NCBI GenBank assembly: GCA_026724425.1
Contig: JAIUCV010000007.1
Coordinates: 28,184,574-28,248,573, forward strand
Direction of reading: 5' to 3'
Length of the DNA: 64,000 nucleotides
Source of the DNA: Erythrophleum ivorense
Lineage: Eukaryota; Streptophyta; Magnoliopsida; Fabales; Fabaceae
Positions 23,991 through 36,744 of the stretch are shown piece by piece. Numbering within the stretch: position 1 is the stretch's first letter; every line of letters begins with the position of its first letter. The position numbers were made by a program, and so were the translations under genes. A model generated the notes under the pieces. The model worked only from the letters and a program-made list of their open reading frames with translations. It did no database searches and was not told the origin of the DNA.

Positions 23991-26900
23991 TGTAACATTC
24001 TCATCTCAAGTAGAAATTATTTAACAATAGATGAGAAATTAAAAGTAAATTAATGAATATTAGGAAAATAATTTAGAATAAATGTATGATCAATTAATGG
24101 ATATCTAGTGAATTTGCTATTTATAACTTAATGAAAATTTTTTGGAATTTAATCAGAATTTTTTGAAAATTTGTATGAGTTAATTGAAATTAATTACGAT
24201 GAGGGAATTAAGTGAAATTATAAAATAAATACTTAGAAAGTTAATTTCTACAAATTCTTAAGGCCAAAAATACTCTAGAAAAATTAAAAAAAAAAAATTT
24301 GGGGAATAAAAATTTTTAGACAAATTTTTGGGGTCAAAAATATAAATATCAAAAGTTTAAGGCCAAAACTTGTAATTTTAGCCATGATTAATATACAATT
24401 TTGACAAGGCCAAAGTATAATTTTCTTGAATCAAAAAGTGTCGATGACCAATGAACTAAAGCTACGAAAATAATAAACCTAGAAAATTGAAAATTTTAGT
24501 GTACATCTTTACATCAATCTTGATAATTTTTATACTTAGTATAGAACAAATAAGATACTATTAAATATGCAAGAGCACACATCAGACTAGCTTTTAGAAC
24601 AAGCTAGCAATTTGACACACATCCAAGTAGTTTTAGAAAATAGGGAGAGCTATGCACAAGTTAAATAACTTATTTAACTCTTTCGATTCACTCTTATTCT
24701 TTCTGCTACTTAGAACCAAGAGAGAGAAAGAAAGAGAGCAAAGAGAAACGTGAGACTTAGAAAGGCAGTAGAAGAGAAGGAAAAGAGGAAGACAAGAAGC
24801 AAGGACATAGGATCAAAACTTAAGCTAGCAATAAGGTAGGACATTCCTCCTGTCTTACTAATATTATACTACACTTAACTTCATCTCCATGTTCATCTTC
24901 TTCAAAATTTCCATATTTTCTCTCTCTAAAAATTTGAAGTTAAACAAGGTGAAAATTGTGAGGTTGCTTTTTTTGTTGTTAGTGCATGGTTTGAATGATG
25001 TTTTGATAAGTGTAGAACCTTGCTATGTATTTGAAATATCATAAGGTTTTATCCTCTCCATGTACCTATGCCTTTTCTTGTTTCTCTCTCTAAAGGGTCT
25101 CTTATGATCACTCATCAAATTCCATATTTGATACTGTGGTAAGCTCAAAATAAGGTATTTTGATGTTAGATGCTAGCTATGTGTATGAAAACTATTAAAA
25201 AGCTTTGTTTTTCATTTTCCTCCTTTCTCTATCTAAGTTGCTTAACAATGGCAAAAATGATGATTTTGGTTTTAGATCTTTCAAGTTGGTTTCTAATGGT
25301 TGTTTTAGGGCTCTAAGATGTGTATAAATTGATTATAATGATCATTTGGCATAGCCATAGTCAAGAACACAAATTTTGGCTTAAAACAAGTGCATTTCAC
25401 ATTTCAAAAGTATTAGGCATGGCCAAGCCATGTGCTGCAACATAGGTTGTGTTTAGAGAGTGAAATTTGCTCCACTATAGTAGTTGTGTTGAAGAGAGAT
25501 TCCAATATGGCCAAGCCGTGTTAGACCATGTTGTGTCTAATTTTTGGACTTCGGTTTAAGACTTTAATCCTAGCTTATAATTAAGTATTCGGGATGTCTT
25601 AATAGCTTTTTTTAGAACCCAAAAACTATAAGATGTCTAAATACTTAATCATATATGCATATATATGCATGCAAATGTATTGGAAAAGAATTGGATTGAG
25701 ATATAGGACTTAAACCTTCATATAAATGACTTCAATCTTGAACATATGGGACTTGAACTTTGACTTAAAGGACTTAAACTTATATATGACTTGATCTTGT
25801 ACATATAAGACTTGAACATACATATATACTTTGATCTTGAACATATGACCTTTGAACTTTCTATGAGACTCTTGATACATAAGACCTAGATCATAATTGA
25901 ATGATACGGATATCAAAGACCATGACATGATCTAGATAATTTAAAATTGTGACTATACATGGACCAAGGACCTTAAGATATGGAAGCCATGTAAAACACT
26001 AAAAATGATGGTAATATGAATAGATGGGTTCCATTAGAATCAATTAGATTACTTTTTATACTATGGTTTATGAAATCCCAATGCATGTATGATATATAGA
26101 TTGAGTCTTTGACTTATGAGCTATATGTTGAGTTTTATGCTAACAATTATGTTAATAGTTAGATTCGTCTTCATGATTGATATTGTGTTGATACATATAC
26201 AAACTCTGATGACTTAATGTGGATTGATAAATCATCTTCTTAGAGTAAACAATTAACAAGCATACATCATGATTATGATTGGACATTTTATGATATTTAA
26301 TTTATTATATGTAGATAGTACTTAGGAGAAATGACTCTTCAAGGATGATCTCCATATCAACTTCTATTTGGAGATGGATTAGCTTCTTTATAGAGATGTG
26401 GCTTCTCTTTAGAGATAGATCAAGAAACCTTACTTTTATGTAATGTGGATCCACTATAGGGAACGTCCTAGAAAGCATGTGTTAGGATTAGTTTCAATTT
26501 ATATGTATATGAATACTCTAATGGTCATTTTATGCGAGATTTGATGAACCAAGAAAAATACTCAATTTCCTTCAGTTATGTGGTGTTTACGAAAACCTAA
26601 GTTTATACTTAGTGGTATGGGACATTGGTATAGGATCTATATATCTCTTAATTTAATCTAACCATATCACTAAAGGGGATGGAGCTATGTTCCCATAAGA
26701 TGGATATATGATTGATGCCCTAGTATGATGAGATATATGATAACGAGCAAGTTTAGTGATGACTTACATGCGTAGTTGTTAATTTGTGATGGTTATTATT
26801 AATATCATTAATGTACTAATTTTGTGCTATTTTTGAGTTAGCCATGCGAATTTATATTTGGTATGAATGAGGTAAGCATATCTCAGGTATACAAGAGGGA

Positions 26901-27461
26901 TAAAAAAATTATATTTTGCATACAAGGTAATTGAACCATCAACCATTTTCAAAATACTTATTGTCTTATGAAGAATTCTATGATTCTCCCATCGGGTGTT
27001 AATGTGTTTAGATAGAGACTATGCCTATGACTCATTACCTTGTAGAGACAAAATGGACGACCATTGAGCTATCGACGATTAGCCTTGTGCAGTTTATCAT
27101 CAATATTAATACTTCCACTATTACTAAGGATAGCTAGCCAATGCCTACACCTGTGAGACCACCTATTTTTCCACCTTAGATGTATTATGGAGTCTAATTT
27201 TTGTTGTTCACATGTAGTCACTCCATTATAATTAATTGTAATGATGACTTGACTCCTCTTATGATGTATGACTATATTAACATGCCAAGATGGGCTAATA
27301 AGACCTATCTACCTAACTATTTTGTTGAATCAGTTAGTATTAAAGGCGTAATTCTCTTGTATTACCCAATGAACTATCAGAATAGCTTTCACCCATGACT
27401 TAATTAAATAAAATAATGCTATAAATTAGGTAAAATAAAATTAGAGCATAAGGAGGTTACA
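23991..27461 (+). repeat. 5' LTR, about 3.47 kb
   Basis: Starts TGTAACATTC and ends GGAGGTTACA, with the short inverted ends TGTAAC/GTTACA expected of an LTR. The PBS follows 5 bp later. It is alignable along its length with 38,485-41,030. It includes a GA-rich stretch (about 24,718-24,800) and a ~220 bp minisatellite (25,705-25,925). Confidence 0.9.
25705..25925. repeat. GACTTGAAC-type minisatellite in the 5' LTR
   Basis: Degenerate units such as GGACTTGAACTTT, GACTTGATCTTG and AGACTTGAACATA recur about every 25-35 bp. The open minus-strand frame here is a by-product of the repeat. The segment is missing from the 3' LTR. Confidence 0.65.
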
Positions 27462-27465
27462 TTAA

Positions 27466-27479
27466 TGGTATTAGAGTGG
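27466..27479 (+). promoter_or_regulatory. primer binding site, tRNA-iMet type
   Basis: TGGTATTAGAGTGG lies just after the 5' LTR. The usual plant initiator-Met PBS is TGGTATCAGAGC(GG). Both differences are C to T, as expected from methyl-cytosine decay. Confidence 0.85.
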
Positions 27480-27688
27480 TTATCGAGCAAGACACCTAAA
27501 AGAGTCCACATTAGGATAAAAAAGATAGAAAATTGTAGTCTAACTTGATGTGTAGGTAATCATAAGTGAAAATAGCACTTATGTACCTGCATATTCCTTC
27601 TTAATACCATAATTTTGTACACAAGTAGAGTGAGACATATTGAGCTTGATCACCTTAATAATTATTATTTTGTTTGTGTAAAAAAGAG

Positions 27689-28560
27689 ATGGCATCTAAA
27701 AAAGGAGAAATTCCAATAGCATTAATTGTAATAGTGGCATGACAAATGCCATTGAGAAGATGGTTACTGCGTTAAGAGAACAAGCTAAGGTAATGACTGT
27801 TGCTATCTCAGAGCAAGATAATGTCATGAACTAATTAATTCAACAACTCCAAGAAACAAGGAATGAATATTAGACTCCAATTGTTGAGAATCAAGAAGCA
27901 ATATTAGAAAAATTGGCCCCAATCAATGGGAATAAGGCATGGCTCAGAACCCTATATTGAATCCAAACTACCAAGTCTTGACACGCCTTCATCTTTTTAG
28001 GGAGAGTTCAACCCTATTGTGATGGATGAATGGCTAGAAGAATTAGAGTAAATTTTTGAAGTATTGAGTTATATTGATGCCCAAAAGGTGGTATTTGCTA
28101 CATACATGCTCAATAGGGATACAAACAACTAGTGGAAAGAACATAAGTGAGGTATAATGGCACAGGGAACTAAAATGACTTAAGAGATTTCAAGGTCACC
28201 TTTCTTAAGAAATACTTCCTAGAAAGCATGAAAAATGCAAGGGAGATAAAGTTTCTACAACTAAAGCAAGAAAGCATAATGGTGGATCAATATGTGATAA
28301 AATTTGAAACACTATTGAAATATTCCTCTTACTAGAAAAATAATCTCAAAAAGTCTTGAAAGGCAAGGAAATTTGAGGCAAGATTGAGACTTGAGATTAG
28401 AAGAGCTGTGATCACTTTAGGGACCTAAGATTTTGAAGACCTGGTGAACAAATGTAGAATTGTAGAAAATATGTTGAGAAAGAGAAGTAAAAGAAGTAGT
28501 TTTAGATTAAGAGCAAGCTTGGAAATGTCTAAAGGAAAAACTTTAAACCTGGATTGAGTT
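27689..28560 (+). pseudogene. gag (capsid) remnant
   Basis: Gag would form the element's virus-like particle. Retained patterns include FNPIV then EWLEELE, SYIDAQKVVFATYML, FLKKYFLESMKNAREIKF and LQLKQESIMVDQYVIKFE, which match the retrotransposon gag domain (W...F...KF.EL.QG...V.EY). Stops interrupt the frame at several places, including after EELE, after RDTNN and after MAQGTKMT. The likely start is the ATG at 27,689 (MASKKGEIP), but a stop follows within 20 codons. It cannot encode a functional protein. Confidence 0.85.
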
Positions 28561-28601
28561 CCAGAAAATGAAAACATGTGATGAGGAATACAATAAGTGC
28601 A

Positions 28602-28715
28602 ACATGCATCAGATATGGTAAAACACATGTGAGTATACCTTATCTCACCAAGCAAAATGTTATACCTATAGAAAAGCTTGGTTACTTTTCAAGAGAATGT
28701 CTGCAAAACCAAGGA
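28602..28715 (+). pseudogene. gag zinc-knuckle remnant
   Basis: TCIRYGKTHVS and KLGYFSRECLQNQGK correspond to two CCHC nucleic-acid-binding knuckles. In the first, the second Cys is now Tyr. In the second, the first Cys pair is gone and the His is Tyr, leaving only the last Cys. Zinc binding would be lost. Confidence 0.7.
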
Positions 28716-28839
28716 AAGACACCAAATGAGAAAGCTCCTATTCAAATACCTTTGACAAAGGGAAAAATCTTCACTTTAAGTGGTAAAGAAGAACATAAGT
28801 CACCTAATCTTATACAAGGTATGTGTTTTATTAACAACA

Positions 28840-29159
28840 AATTTTTTTACTTGCACTATTGACTTACGAGGTACATGCTTCTTCGTATTTATTGACTATA
28901 TGAAGCGATTAAGTTTAAATGTTTTTGATTTACCTTTTCTACTGCATATTTCCACTCTTACAAGAGAAAACGTTTGTACTCTAATTGCTTGTTTGAATTG
29001 TCCTATCCAGATTGGAAGTAGACCTTTCATTGCTCATTTTGTTTGCTTATCCCTAAGCAATATAAACATCATTTTTGGCATGGAGTGGTTGGCTGAGAAT
29101 AATGTAACCATAGATTATCCTCACAAAATAGTGATGTTTTCACCTATCCTGAAACTATA
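28840..29159 (+). pseudogene. retropepsin-like protease remnant
   Basis: The open frame reads MKRLSLNVFDLPFLLH, then ACLNCPIQIGSRPFIAHF and IIFGMEWLAENNVTID, clear matches to the protease of plant Ty3/gypsy elements, including the IIGMDWL-like flap region. The active-site D-S/T-G-A triplet expected at the start reads DLRGT, so catalysis would be lost. This is one of the longest still-open stretches in the element. Confidence 0.85.
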
Positions 29160-29269
29160 AATTTCTCACCTTACTACTAATCCTATAAGCATGGAGATAG
29201 ATGAAGTGAGTACATAGTGTGCTACCTCAGAGTCCTCAAAACCAAGAAAAGAATCAAGAATGAATGACA

Positions 29270-29381
29270 TCCCAATAGTGAAGGAATACCTAGTGGTTTT
29301 TCCTCTTGAAATTATTAACCTTCTTCCTAACAGAAAGGTTAAGTTTAACATAGAATTAATCCTACGAACCATATAAGATGT
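29270..29381 (+). pseudogene. reverse transcriptase, 5' part
   Basis: VFPLEIINLLPNRKVKFNIE corresponds to the linker just before RT (NLPPxREVEFxIDL in many gypsy elements). The frame is cut at CTCCC (29,382-29,386) by the nested LTR and resumes at 36,745. Removing the insertion and one copy of the 5-bp duplication restores frame continuity across the junction. Confidence 0.8.
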
Positions 29382-30699
29382 CTCCCTCTTATACCATCGA
29401 TATATATATATACATATTCTATATTATATCAAGCTTATTATATCAAATTCTTATCTTTAATAATTTTAGCAGCAGAACATACTGACATTAAAGGCTCAAT
29501 TTCTCCAAATAGGCATGATTACATAACTTCATCTTATAAATCCCAAGATTCATACTAAACAAGTTTGTTTAATGTGAAACATCATAAAAAGAAGCACAAT
29601 TTTTAGATCTCAAGCCATATACTTCAAACTACTACATTTACACACTTTCACATATTAGACACCAACTTCAAATTTTCATATCTTGGGCTACAAAATTTCA
29701 ATTCATGCAAATTAGGTGTCTATGGAAAGGTTACGATATGAACTACATGGTTATAAAAATTTCAAACCAAAACAAGTTCATTTGGGTTATAAAAATCTAA
29801 TGAAACAATAACTGCTACTATTTTAAGACGCAAACTAGAACCTAAATTTTAGACATGCATATATTTGGCTACACAGTTCCGTTTTATACAAATTTAGTAG
29901 TTATGGAAAGCTAATAATGCGAAATATATGTCTGTAAAATTTTATAAGCATTAGAGTAAATTCAAATCTAACACTATGAACAATGTTCCGTAATTTCTAC
30001 AATTTTTTGCCAACTTTAAAAAATTATAATAAATTCTACGAAGTTTCAAAAATTATGTTCTTTGACCCTATGTAAAGCTCTAAATACCTACCAAATTTCA
30101 TTAAAAAATTCATCCATTTAGCCTAATTTTAGTTTAGATTCAAAAGATGGCTCAAAATGGTGCAAATTTGGACCCAAATGGTGCAAAATAGACTCATTCA
30201 GCTTATATGACCATTTCAACACATTTCAAATATAAAATACAGCATATATAACTGACTTATCATATTCCAAACCTCATGTAACTCAAATTCACTTATCCAC
30301 TTGCCATTACACATACACGTTTCATGGTTCATATATGGTCAAATTATATAATCTTGCACATTTACATTCAAAAATAACATTTACATCATAATCCCATACT
30401 TCTACATTTGTAGGAATGGTTATACCACCAAATAATCATATACATCTTCTCATGTGTAACAAAATACACAAACACCTAAACTATTGCCAAAATATAGTCA
30501 TTCATGCTCTTTGGTCTCCATCTTTGTTTCCTTGTAAGCTCCTTAAAAATGATTAGAAATAATATAGAGAACAGTGAGATTCTAAGAATCCACATAGCTC
30601 ATTCACCTTTTAAGCACACTTATATGGTATATTTTCATGTTAAAGAAAGTAAGCATGTATAGTAGACATCCAAATATCAAACATAATCATATATATGAA

Positions 30700-30910
30700 A
30701 TCTTATGGATTTATCAAGATAAAAACAAATTTTAGGAACTTTTGGTTTAGTCTCACCTATTCATATGAGACTTTTGGTCTAGTTTCACCTACTTTTAAGG
30801 ATTTTTAACTTAGCCTTACTTACATTTGAGACTTTTGACCTTATCTCACTTATATTTAGGAACTTCTGGTTTCACCTCATCTAAATTAATGGACTTTTGG
30901 TACAACCACA
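30700..30910 (-). repeat. minisatellite in the reverse LTR
   Basis: On the minus strand GGTGAGACTAAACCAAAAG-like units recur about every 35 bp. They correspond to the GTGAGGCCAAGAACC-type units at 33,190-33,380 in the forward LTR. Confidence 0.6.
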
Positions 30911-31149
30911 ACCATCAAGATCTATTTCAATTTCAAATACGTTCAAGAATCACATATTTGCATAAAATCATCAGCCAATAGCAACAAGCATAGTTTCACA
31001 ATCCATACTCATCCAAGTAATTAATAACACTCAAACAACCAAGATAAGTATACAAGAATAGATGAAAAGTTACCTTGTGCAAAGAAACACTTAATTCTCT
31101 TTGGGTTCTTAGTTGTTCTTTTCGATCTCACATAAGCACTTAAGGGGAG

Positions 31150-34100
31150 TGTAACATCCAGTTCTTCTATCTCAGTAAACGTCAGAAATGAGTCAGATAT
31201 AAAAGGAAGTCTCCAAAATAGAAGGAATTGGGACTAAATAAAATTATGATAAAATTTTAAATAATAAAAAAATGAAGATTTAAGCCTTGAGTTGCCCATA
31301 AATCAAAGCTGGAGTGATTCAAAAAAATTGTCGAAAGGCCAGTGGTATTTTTGTAACTATGGGTACTTTTTAAAAAATTCACAAGAGGGCATTTTAAATT
31401 AAAGTTTTGAGTTCCTTGAGGTTCTTAGAGGCCCTAAAAATCATAGGAAGCCCCGGGACAATTAAAGGCCCTCCAATATACGTTTTCCAACAGCGGTGAG
31501 CCTGAACTTTGACCGGATCATTTAAGAAGGTTTTAGCTCCAAATTGAGTAATTCCAAAGGAATTTTATAAGATTGAGGACTTAAATTTTATGATAAAAAA
31601 GATAGTTCTTGAAAAGAAGCTAAAATGAGCCTAAAATGAATTAGCCAAGAATGAAGGACAAAAATGGCATTTTTAAAAAGCTTTTATGTATCTCCTTTTG
31701 ATATATGAAGCATCCCCCTTCTCCTTCATCATAATAAACCCTTCGTTCTACCCAAACCAGAGAGAGAAGCCAAAGAAGAGAGACGCACTAGGAGAGAGCT
31801 CAAGAAGGGAGAAAAACCAAGAAGAAAAGGTATGGAAATCAAGACTTTTTCTAGTTCTCTCTTTAGAAACTCTCTTCTCCTCCTTCCCACCTTCTTTTCT
31901 ATAGTTTTGTTTGATGAAGTGGGGCTATTTTTAGGTCTGTTCAGAGAGAGAAGAGTAGGAATTCAAGGAGGAGTTTACACTAAGTGAAAGAGGCTTTCGA
32001 GGAAATAAGAAAACCAAGGTATTCCTTCTTATTTTGTTGCTTCTCCTTGCTTGCTTCCTCCATAGAATTTTCGTTCACCTTAAGGCCCATTCCATAGGAG
32101 ATAAATTCTGACCATATTAAGGTAGAATTAGGGGTTCTATAATGTGAGGATTAGGAAGATACAAGTGGAACTAATTAAGAAGCAAAAGAGAACCAAGAAT
32201 GAGAAGTTAGGGATTCAAAGACATAAGCAAAAATCTAATTTTATCTAAGAGTTTCCAAGCTTATGTGAATATTTGTATGAGTTCTTAAGACCCCTAGAGA
32301 GCTTCCTACATGCACCTCCCATTCAAGAAAGTAAAGAAATTGCAAGAAAAACTAATGAAATCTAAGTTGGAAAAGAGTAGTGCATTTAAAGGAATTGTAA
32401 AAACAGATTTAATCTATGAATTTCCTTAGCCAATTAAATGTTCCATTGAGCTTCTAAGACCTCTAAAAAGCCTCCCAAGTAGCTCTCCCATCAAAGAAAA
32501 ACTAAAAATTCCCTAAACCCTAAATGTTTTCATAATGTCAGCCTAGGACAGATGGAAGGGTTAGAGAGTGTTTTAATTTATTCTAGCCTTGGTTTGGGAC
32601 TTCATATGATGGTAGAAGGTGGGAGGAGTCCTTGAGAAAAATTTAGAAGTAATAGATAGTGAAATGGAGGTATAGGTTCCATAATGTAGCATAATGAAGC
32701 AACTCCTAGCTAGGCTCCTTAAAATAATTGTGAGATAATTTCAAGGATATAAATGGAGTCAAAAATCATAGATTAAAAGAGAGAAGGGAGCCAAGATCAT
32801 GAATTTTTGTAGTTTCTTCATTAAGTGCCTTATGGAACCATAATGGAGCCGTAAACCAAAGTAGCATCATGTAAAGTGTGTATAACGCCAAGGCTTATTC
32901 CCATGAGTAATTCATGTTTCTTTTGGTGTGTCTAGGCCAAGAGAAATAATCTCCACCTTCTTGGGTGTGTGAGGTCAAGGGAAATGACTCAAGGTTTAAG
33001 GAACAAGTGTGTAATTGATTCCAAGGTAACTCTCTCCACCTTCTCTCATGCATGAATGTGTGCTTAGCTTGTCTTAGAATGTGTGTATGTATATTTTCAA
33101 GTCATGAAAAGTATGATAGTATGATTTCATATGCCATGATTTTATGATGATATATTATGTTTTATATGATGTTTATGATGTGTGATTGGGTTTTCTTAAA
33201 TGTGGTGAGGCCAAGAACCCTTAACCATGATGAGGATGAACCAAGAACCTTTAAAATTGGTTGAGATAAAGCAAAGAGTCTTCCAAAAGCAAGATGGACT
33301 CCCAAGAGCATGGTTGAGTCCAAGAATGTCTTAAAGAATGGGTGAGGCAAGTCCAATATCCACAAGAAATTAGGTGAAGCCAATCCACTTACTTGGCAAG
33401 CCTTTTTATGCTATGTATGACTTTCTTAAATGATGAAAATGTCTCGTGAATGTTTGCACATGTCAACATGACCATACATGCATTTATGAGACTTGTTTGC
33501 ATTCATTATGCATGATTGAATAGGAAATGAGTTATTGGGATTATGTGAATCTCATCCCCCTCTCCAATGTTCTAATATGTTAGGTGGACCCAAAGAGCAA
33601 GGCAATGAGAGTCAACCACATGAAAGATGAAGGAATGACATTAAAATGTGGAAATTTTGTTACTTTAAGGCTACAAGAATGGCATTTGTTGCAATTCATG
33701 GATGTATATGTCTTATCAAGTTATGAACATGTATAAATATGTTGACGTATGATATATAAATGAGAGGATATGATATATGAATGCTAGAATGTAATTTGAG
33801 TATGTAATGCTAAGTATTGTTTCTTGGAAGTTTGATGTAAGTATGTATAATTGCAAGTGGCATAGCCAAAATATGAGGTATAGAGTTTGGAACTATTTAA
33901 GCAGCTCACACAATTCCCATTTATGGTTTTAGATTTGCCCAAGAGGTGCCAAACCTTAAGGAAAATCATTTGGACATTTTGGTATCCCATATGGAGCCAA
34001 AATTGACCATAATGGAACCCTATGTCACTTTTTATCCAAATGATATCTTCTTGATCTGAGATTTGACAAGAAATTAGAGCTTTTTGAGAAGTTAAATAAC

Positions 34101-35000
34101 ATAATTTTTGTAGATCTATAGAATATTTGATAAATTTTCAAAGTTAGTAAATTTTTTGATTTTGGTCTGATGTACTATTCACTTGGTCAAAAAATGAAAT
34201 CTGTCACACAAGGCTCAAATGATGTCCAATTGTCATGAAATTTTATATAGAAAAACTAGACATTCCAAGTGACTTGTTCCAATAGAATCACCTCATTTGG
34301 ATGTCTAGAGAGAGAGATATGAATTTTCAAAGAATCTGTCCAGTATCAAGAATTCCACCCGACCTTAGTTACTGTTTGATTAGATTTCAAGGTCGAGATA
34401 TGCCTGAACTAGTCTAAAATTATTTTTTGCCTCTAGCTAACATCTACATATTTCCATATTGGTATCATTTGTATGGATTGGATTTTTGTGAAATTAATTG
34501 GATATTTTTGAAATTTGCTATGGAATTCTGTGACAACACCAGTGGATAGCCTAACCTCTGAACCATTTTGCATGTCAAACGTCCTCTATGTTGAATGTTA
34601 TGGTTTGAAAATATTTTTACATAAATTAGACATGTGCAGCTTTCCAAAATATCCAAGAATGTATGATTTTGATTTTTCTAGAATTAGTTATGATTTTCCA
34701 AAGTTGTAACAGAAAAGGGATAAAAGTTGGCCAAAAATATGTGTATATTTCATGCTTCCCTTTGAATTCCATGCAATGTAGGCCACTTTTAATTATACAA
34801 ATGAGTTGTATTCATGTAGTTAAATATGATAATATGTTGTATGAGCTCATATAGTTCACGTGACACCAAATGGAATTTTCATACACGACGCCATGCAAGA
34901 AAATACATTATTTTAATTCCCTTTTCTTGCTCTTTCATGGAATCTATGAATGTAAAGCATGAAAATATTGTGAAATGAGCTAGAAATATATGGTGTTATA
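31150..35000 (+). mobile_element. forward-oriented solo LTR inside the reverse LTR
   Basis: Starts TGTAACATCCAG and ends ATGGTGTTATA (the last CA has become TA). Perfect 5-bp duplications GGGAG flank it at 31,145-31,149 and 35,001-35,005. It is 3,851 bp, with no retrotransposon domains. Landmarks include the GA-rich leader after 31,740 (CCAGAGAGAGAAGCC), a possible donor AAAGGTATGG near 31,827, and a minisatellite at 33.2-33.4 kb. The 33.5-35.0 kb part is repeated, reversed, at 53.6-55.2 kb. Confidence 0.85.
33190..33385 (+). repeat. minisatellite in the forward LTR
   Basis: Degenerate units like GGTGAGGCCAAGAACC, GATGAACCAAGAACC and GTTGAGTCCAAGAATG occur at roughly 35 bp spacing. The same block exists in the reverse LTR, so it is a property of the family. 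Confidence 0.65.
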
Positions 35001-36075
35001 GGGAGTCTTACTTGTTTAGCTTAAATACATCAAACAAGGCACAAATGTATCAATAGAATCATATTTAGACTCAAGTAAGCCTTATATAAGCTAACTCTAG
35101 GTTTAGGTCTTCATTTGGTTCTGTTTAGTGGCATAACGAAGCAACCCATACAAATCAATGTCTTGGCTTCAAAATCTCAGCCAATATAAGTTATATAACT
35201 CCATTTAAACTCATTAGAATCATTACAAATTCAATTCAAAGAGTCTAATATCAAGTTACTTCTGTATGCATAATGAAATTCTAAATTTTTTACCTTTCAA
35301 AATAAGGCTTTTAAATTCAAAATAATAATTTTTTTAGTATTTATAATTCATATCTAGACCATTTCTAATTTTAGAATCAAAGAAAACTCTCCCTAGGTAC
35401 CTTAGATGGGCTTGGTTGAACTTGTGCATATATATGGCCCCTATAGAATTTATGTTTCATCCTTTGAGAGATTGACATTAAATGAGTCCCTTAGCCCCTT
35501 AGCCTCTTCATAGCTCAATTAGACTCTTACAAGGCTTAAAACATCATTCTAAGACCTCATTCTTCTTAAGGTGCAATCAAAATCCTAGGTTCCCATTCAT
35601 GCATTCCCTGGCTTTTTAATGTGTTCTAATAGCAAAATCTTAATCTCCACATTCCAAAACCTTAATTCCTAGCATATTTCAATGAAAAACCAACTCCTCC
35701 CATATCCCCTCTAGGTTGGCCAAACTTATGGAGGCATGGAGAACCAAGGAAATGCCACTCCCATGCCATGAGTTATATATCAAATGGAAAGGCTCTTTAT
35801 AGTGGTTAACATGGTATATTAGTTTTCCTTGAAAGAGTCATTTTCTCCCAAGTCTTAGCCAAGAAGCCCCTCCTTTTTTGAAGCCAAAACTATAGAGAAA
35901 AAGAGGAGAAAGAATATAAACTAAGCAAAAAGAATATCATAGGCAAATTCCTTGAGTTCTGTTACCTTAAGTGGCTTCAACTTCCCTTGCCTTTGGAGCT
36001 TCCTTGGAGGTCCTTTTTGATTTGGTTGGAGGTGCTAAAGTTTGGCCAAAGTGAGAAGAAAATGATGGGGTTAGC

Positions 36076-36090
36076 CTTTTATAAGGAGAA
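36076..36090 (-). promoter_or_regulatory. TATA-like box of the reverse LTR
   Basis: The minus strand reads CTTATAAAAGGC, followed by a TC-rich leader (CATCATTTTCTTCTC). The forward copy has a weaker counterpart (TTTGATATATGAAGC) near 31,700. Confidence 0.45.
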
Positions 36091-36744
36091 GCTAGGGTTT
36101 CTTAAATGAAAACTTTTCAATTTTACCCATTTTCTTTAATTCCGTAGTTTGAACTCATTTCAACTCCTTTTTTAGAATTGTCTTTTCTATCATAAAATTT
36201 AGATCCTCTAATATATTAAAAATCTTTGACCTCAAATTTATAGGATTTAAAACAACCCTAAACCCCAGCCACGCTCATCCACTGCTTTTTATTAAGAAAT
36301 CCTGTCTTTGTCTTTCTAGGCTGTCTTTTGCATGTTATTCCCTCAAATTTATAGGATTTAAAGCAACCTCAAATGATACAATTAAAATTTAAGTCAGCTA
36401 TTGTCCTATATTATAAACTGGAAAAGTTTTAACTATTTTGACAATTTCTATAATTTTCTAGGCTTTTGAAAACCTTAGTAAACTCAATTTTATCATTCAA
36501 AACTCTCTCCTTTGAGTTTTTAAAAAGTTATCAGAAATCATGATTTTGCCATTGCATTTTCAATACATACTATTTATCCATTTTGGCTTTGATTTTGAGC
36601 TATTCTTAGGTTTTTAACCATATTTTTAGATATTCTAATTAACACTTTAGCCTTAATTGGCCTCACTTTACTTTGCTTTAAGGTGCTCTCATATCATTAT
36701 ATTAGTTTTGGTTTAATTTCTAAAAAACTGGTTATTACACTCCC

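Larger units (their letters stand above)
29387..36739 (-). mobile_element. reverse-oriented solo LTR inserted in RT
   Basis: Flanked by 5-bp duplications CTCCC (29,382-29,386 and 36,740-36,744). Read on the minus strand it starts TGTAATAACCAG and ends GGTATAAGA, a decayed TG...CA pair. Without the inner insertion it is about 3.5 kb. It matches the inner LTR in the opposite orientation along both halves: promoter/leader region near 36.1 kb, GTAAC-type motif near 31.07 kb, minisatellite near 30.8 kb and 3' end near 30.0 kb. No coding domain lies inside, so it is a solo LTR rather than a full element. Confidence 0.8.

Noticed and set aside
25710..25928. Minus-strand open frame with FKSKFKSHMFKI-like repeats
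   Set aside because: It is the translation of the LTR minisatellite, not a gene.
32514..32527. CCCTAAACCCTAAA-like telomere repeat
   Set aside because: Fewer than two full plant telomere units, inside an LTR; chance occurrence.
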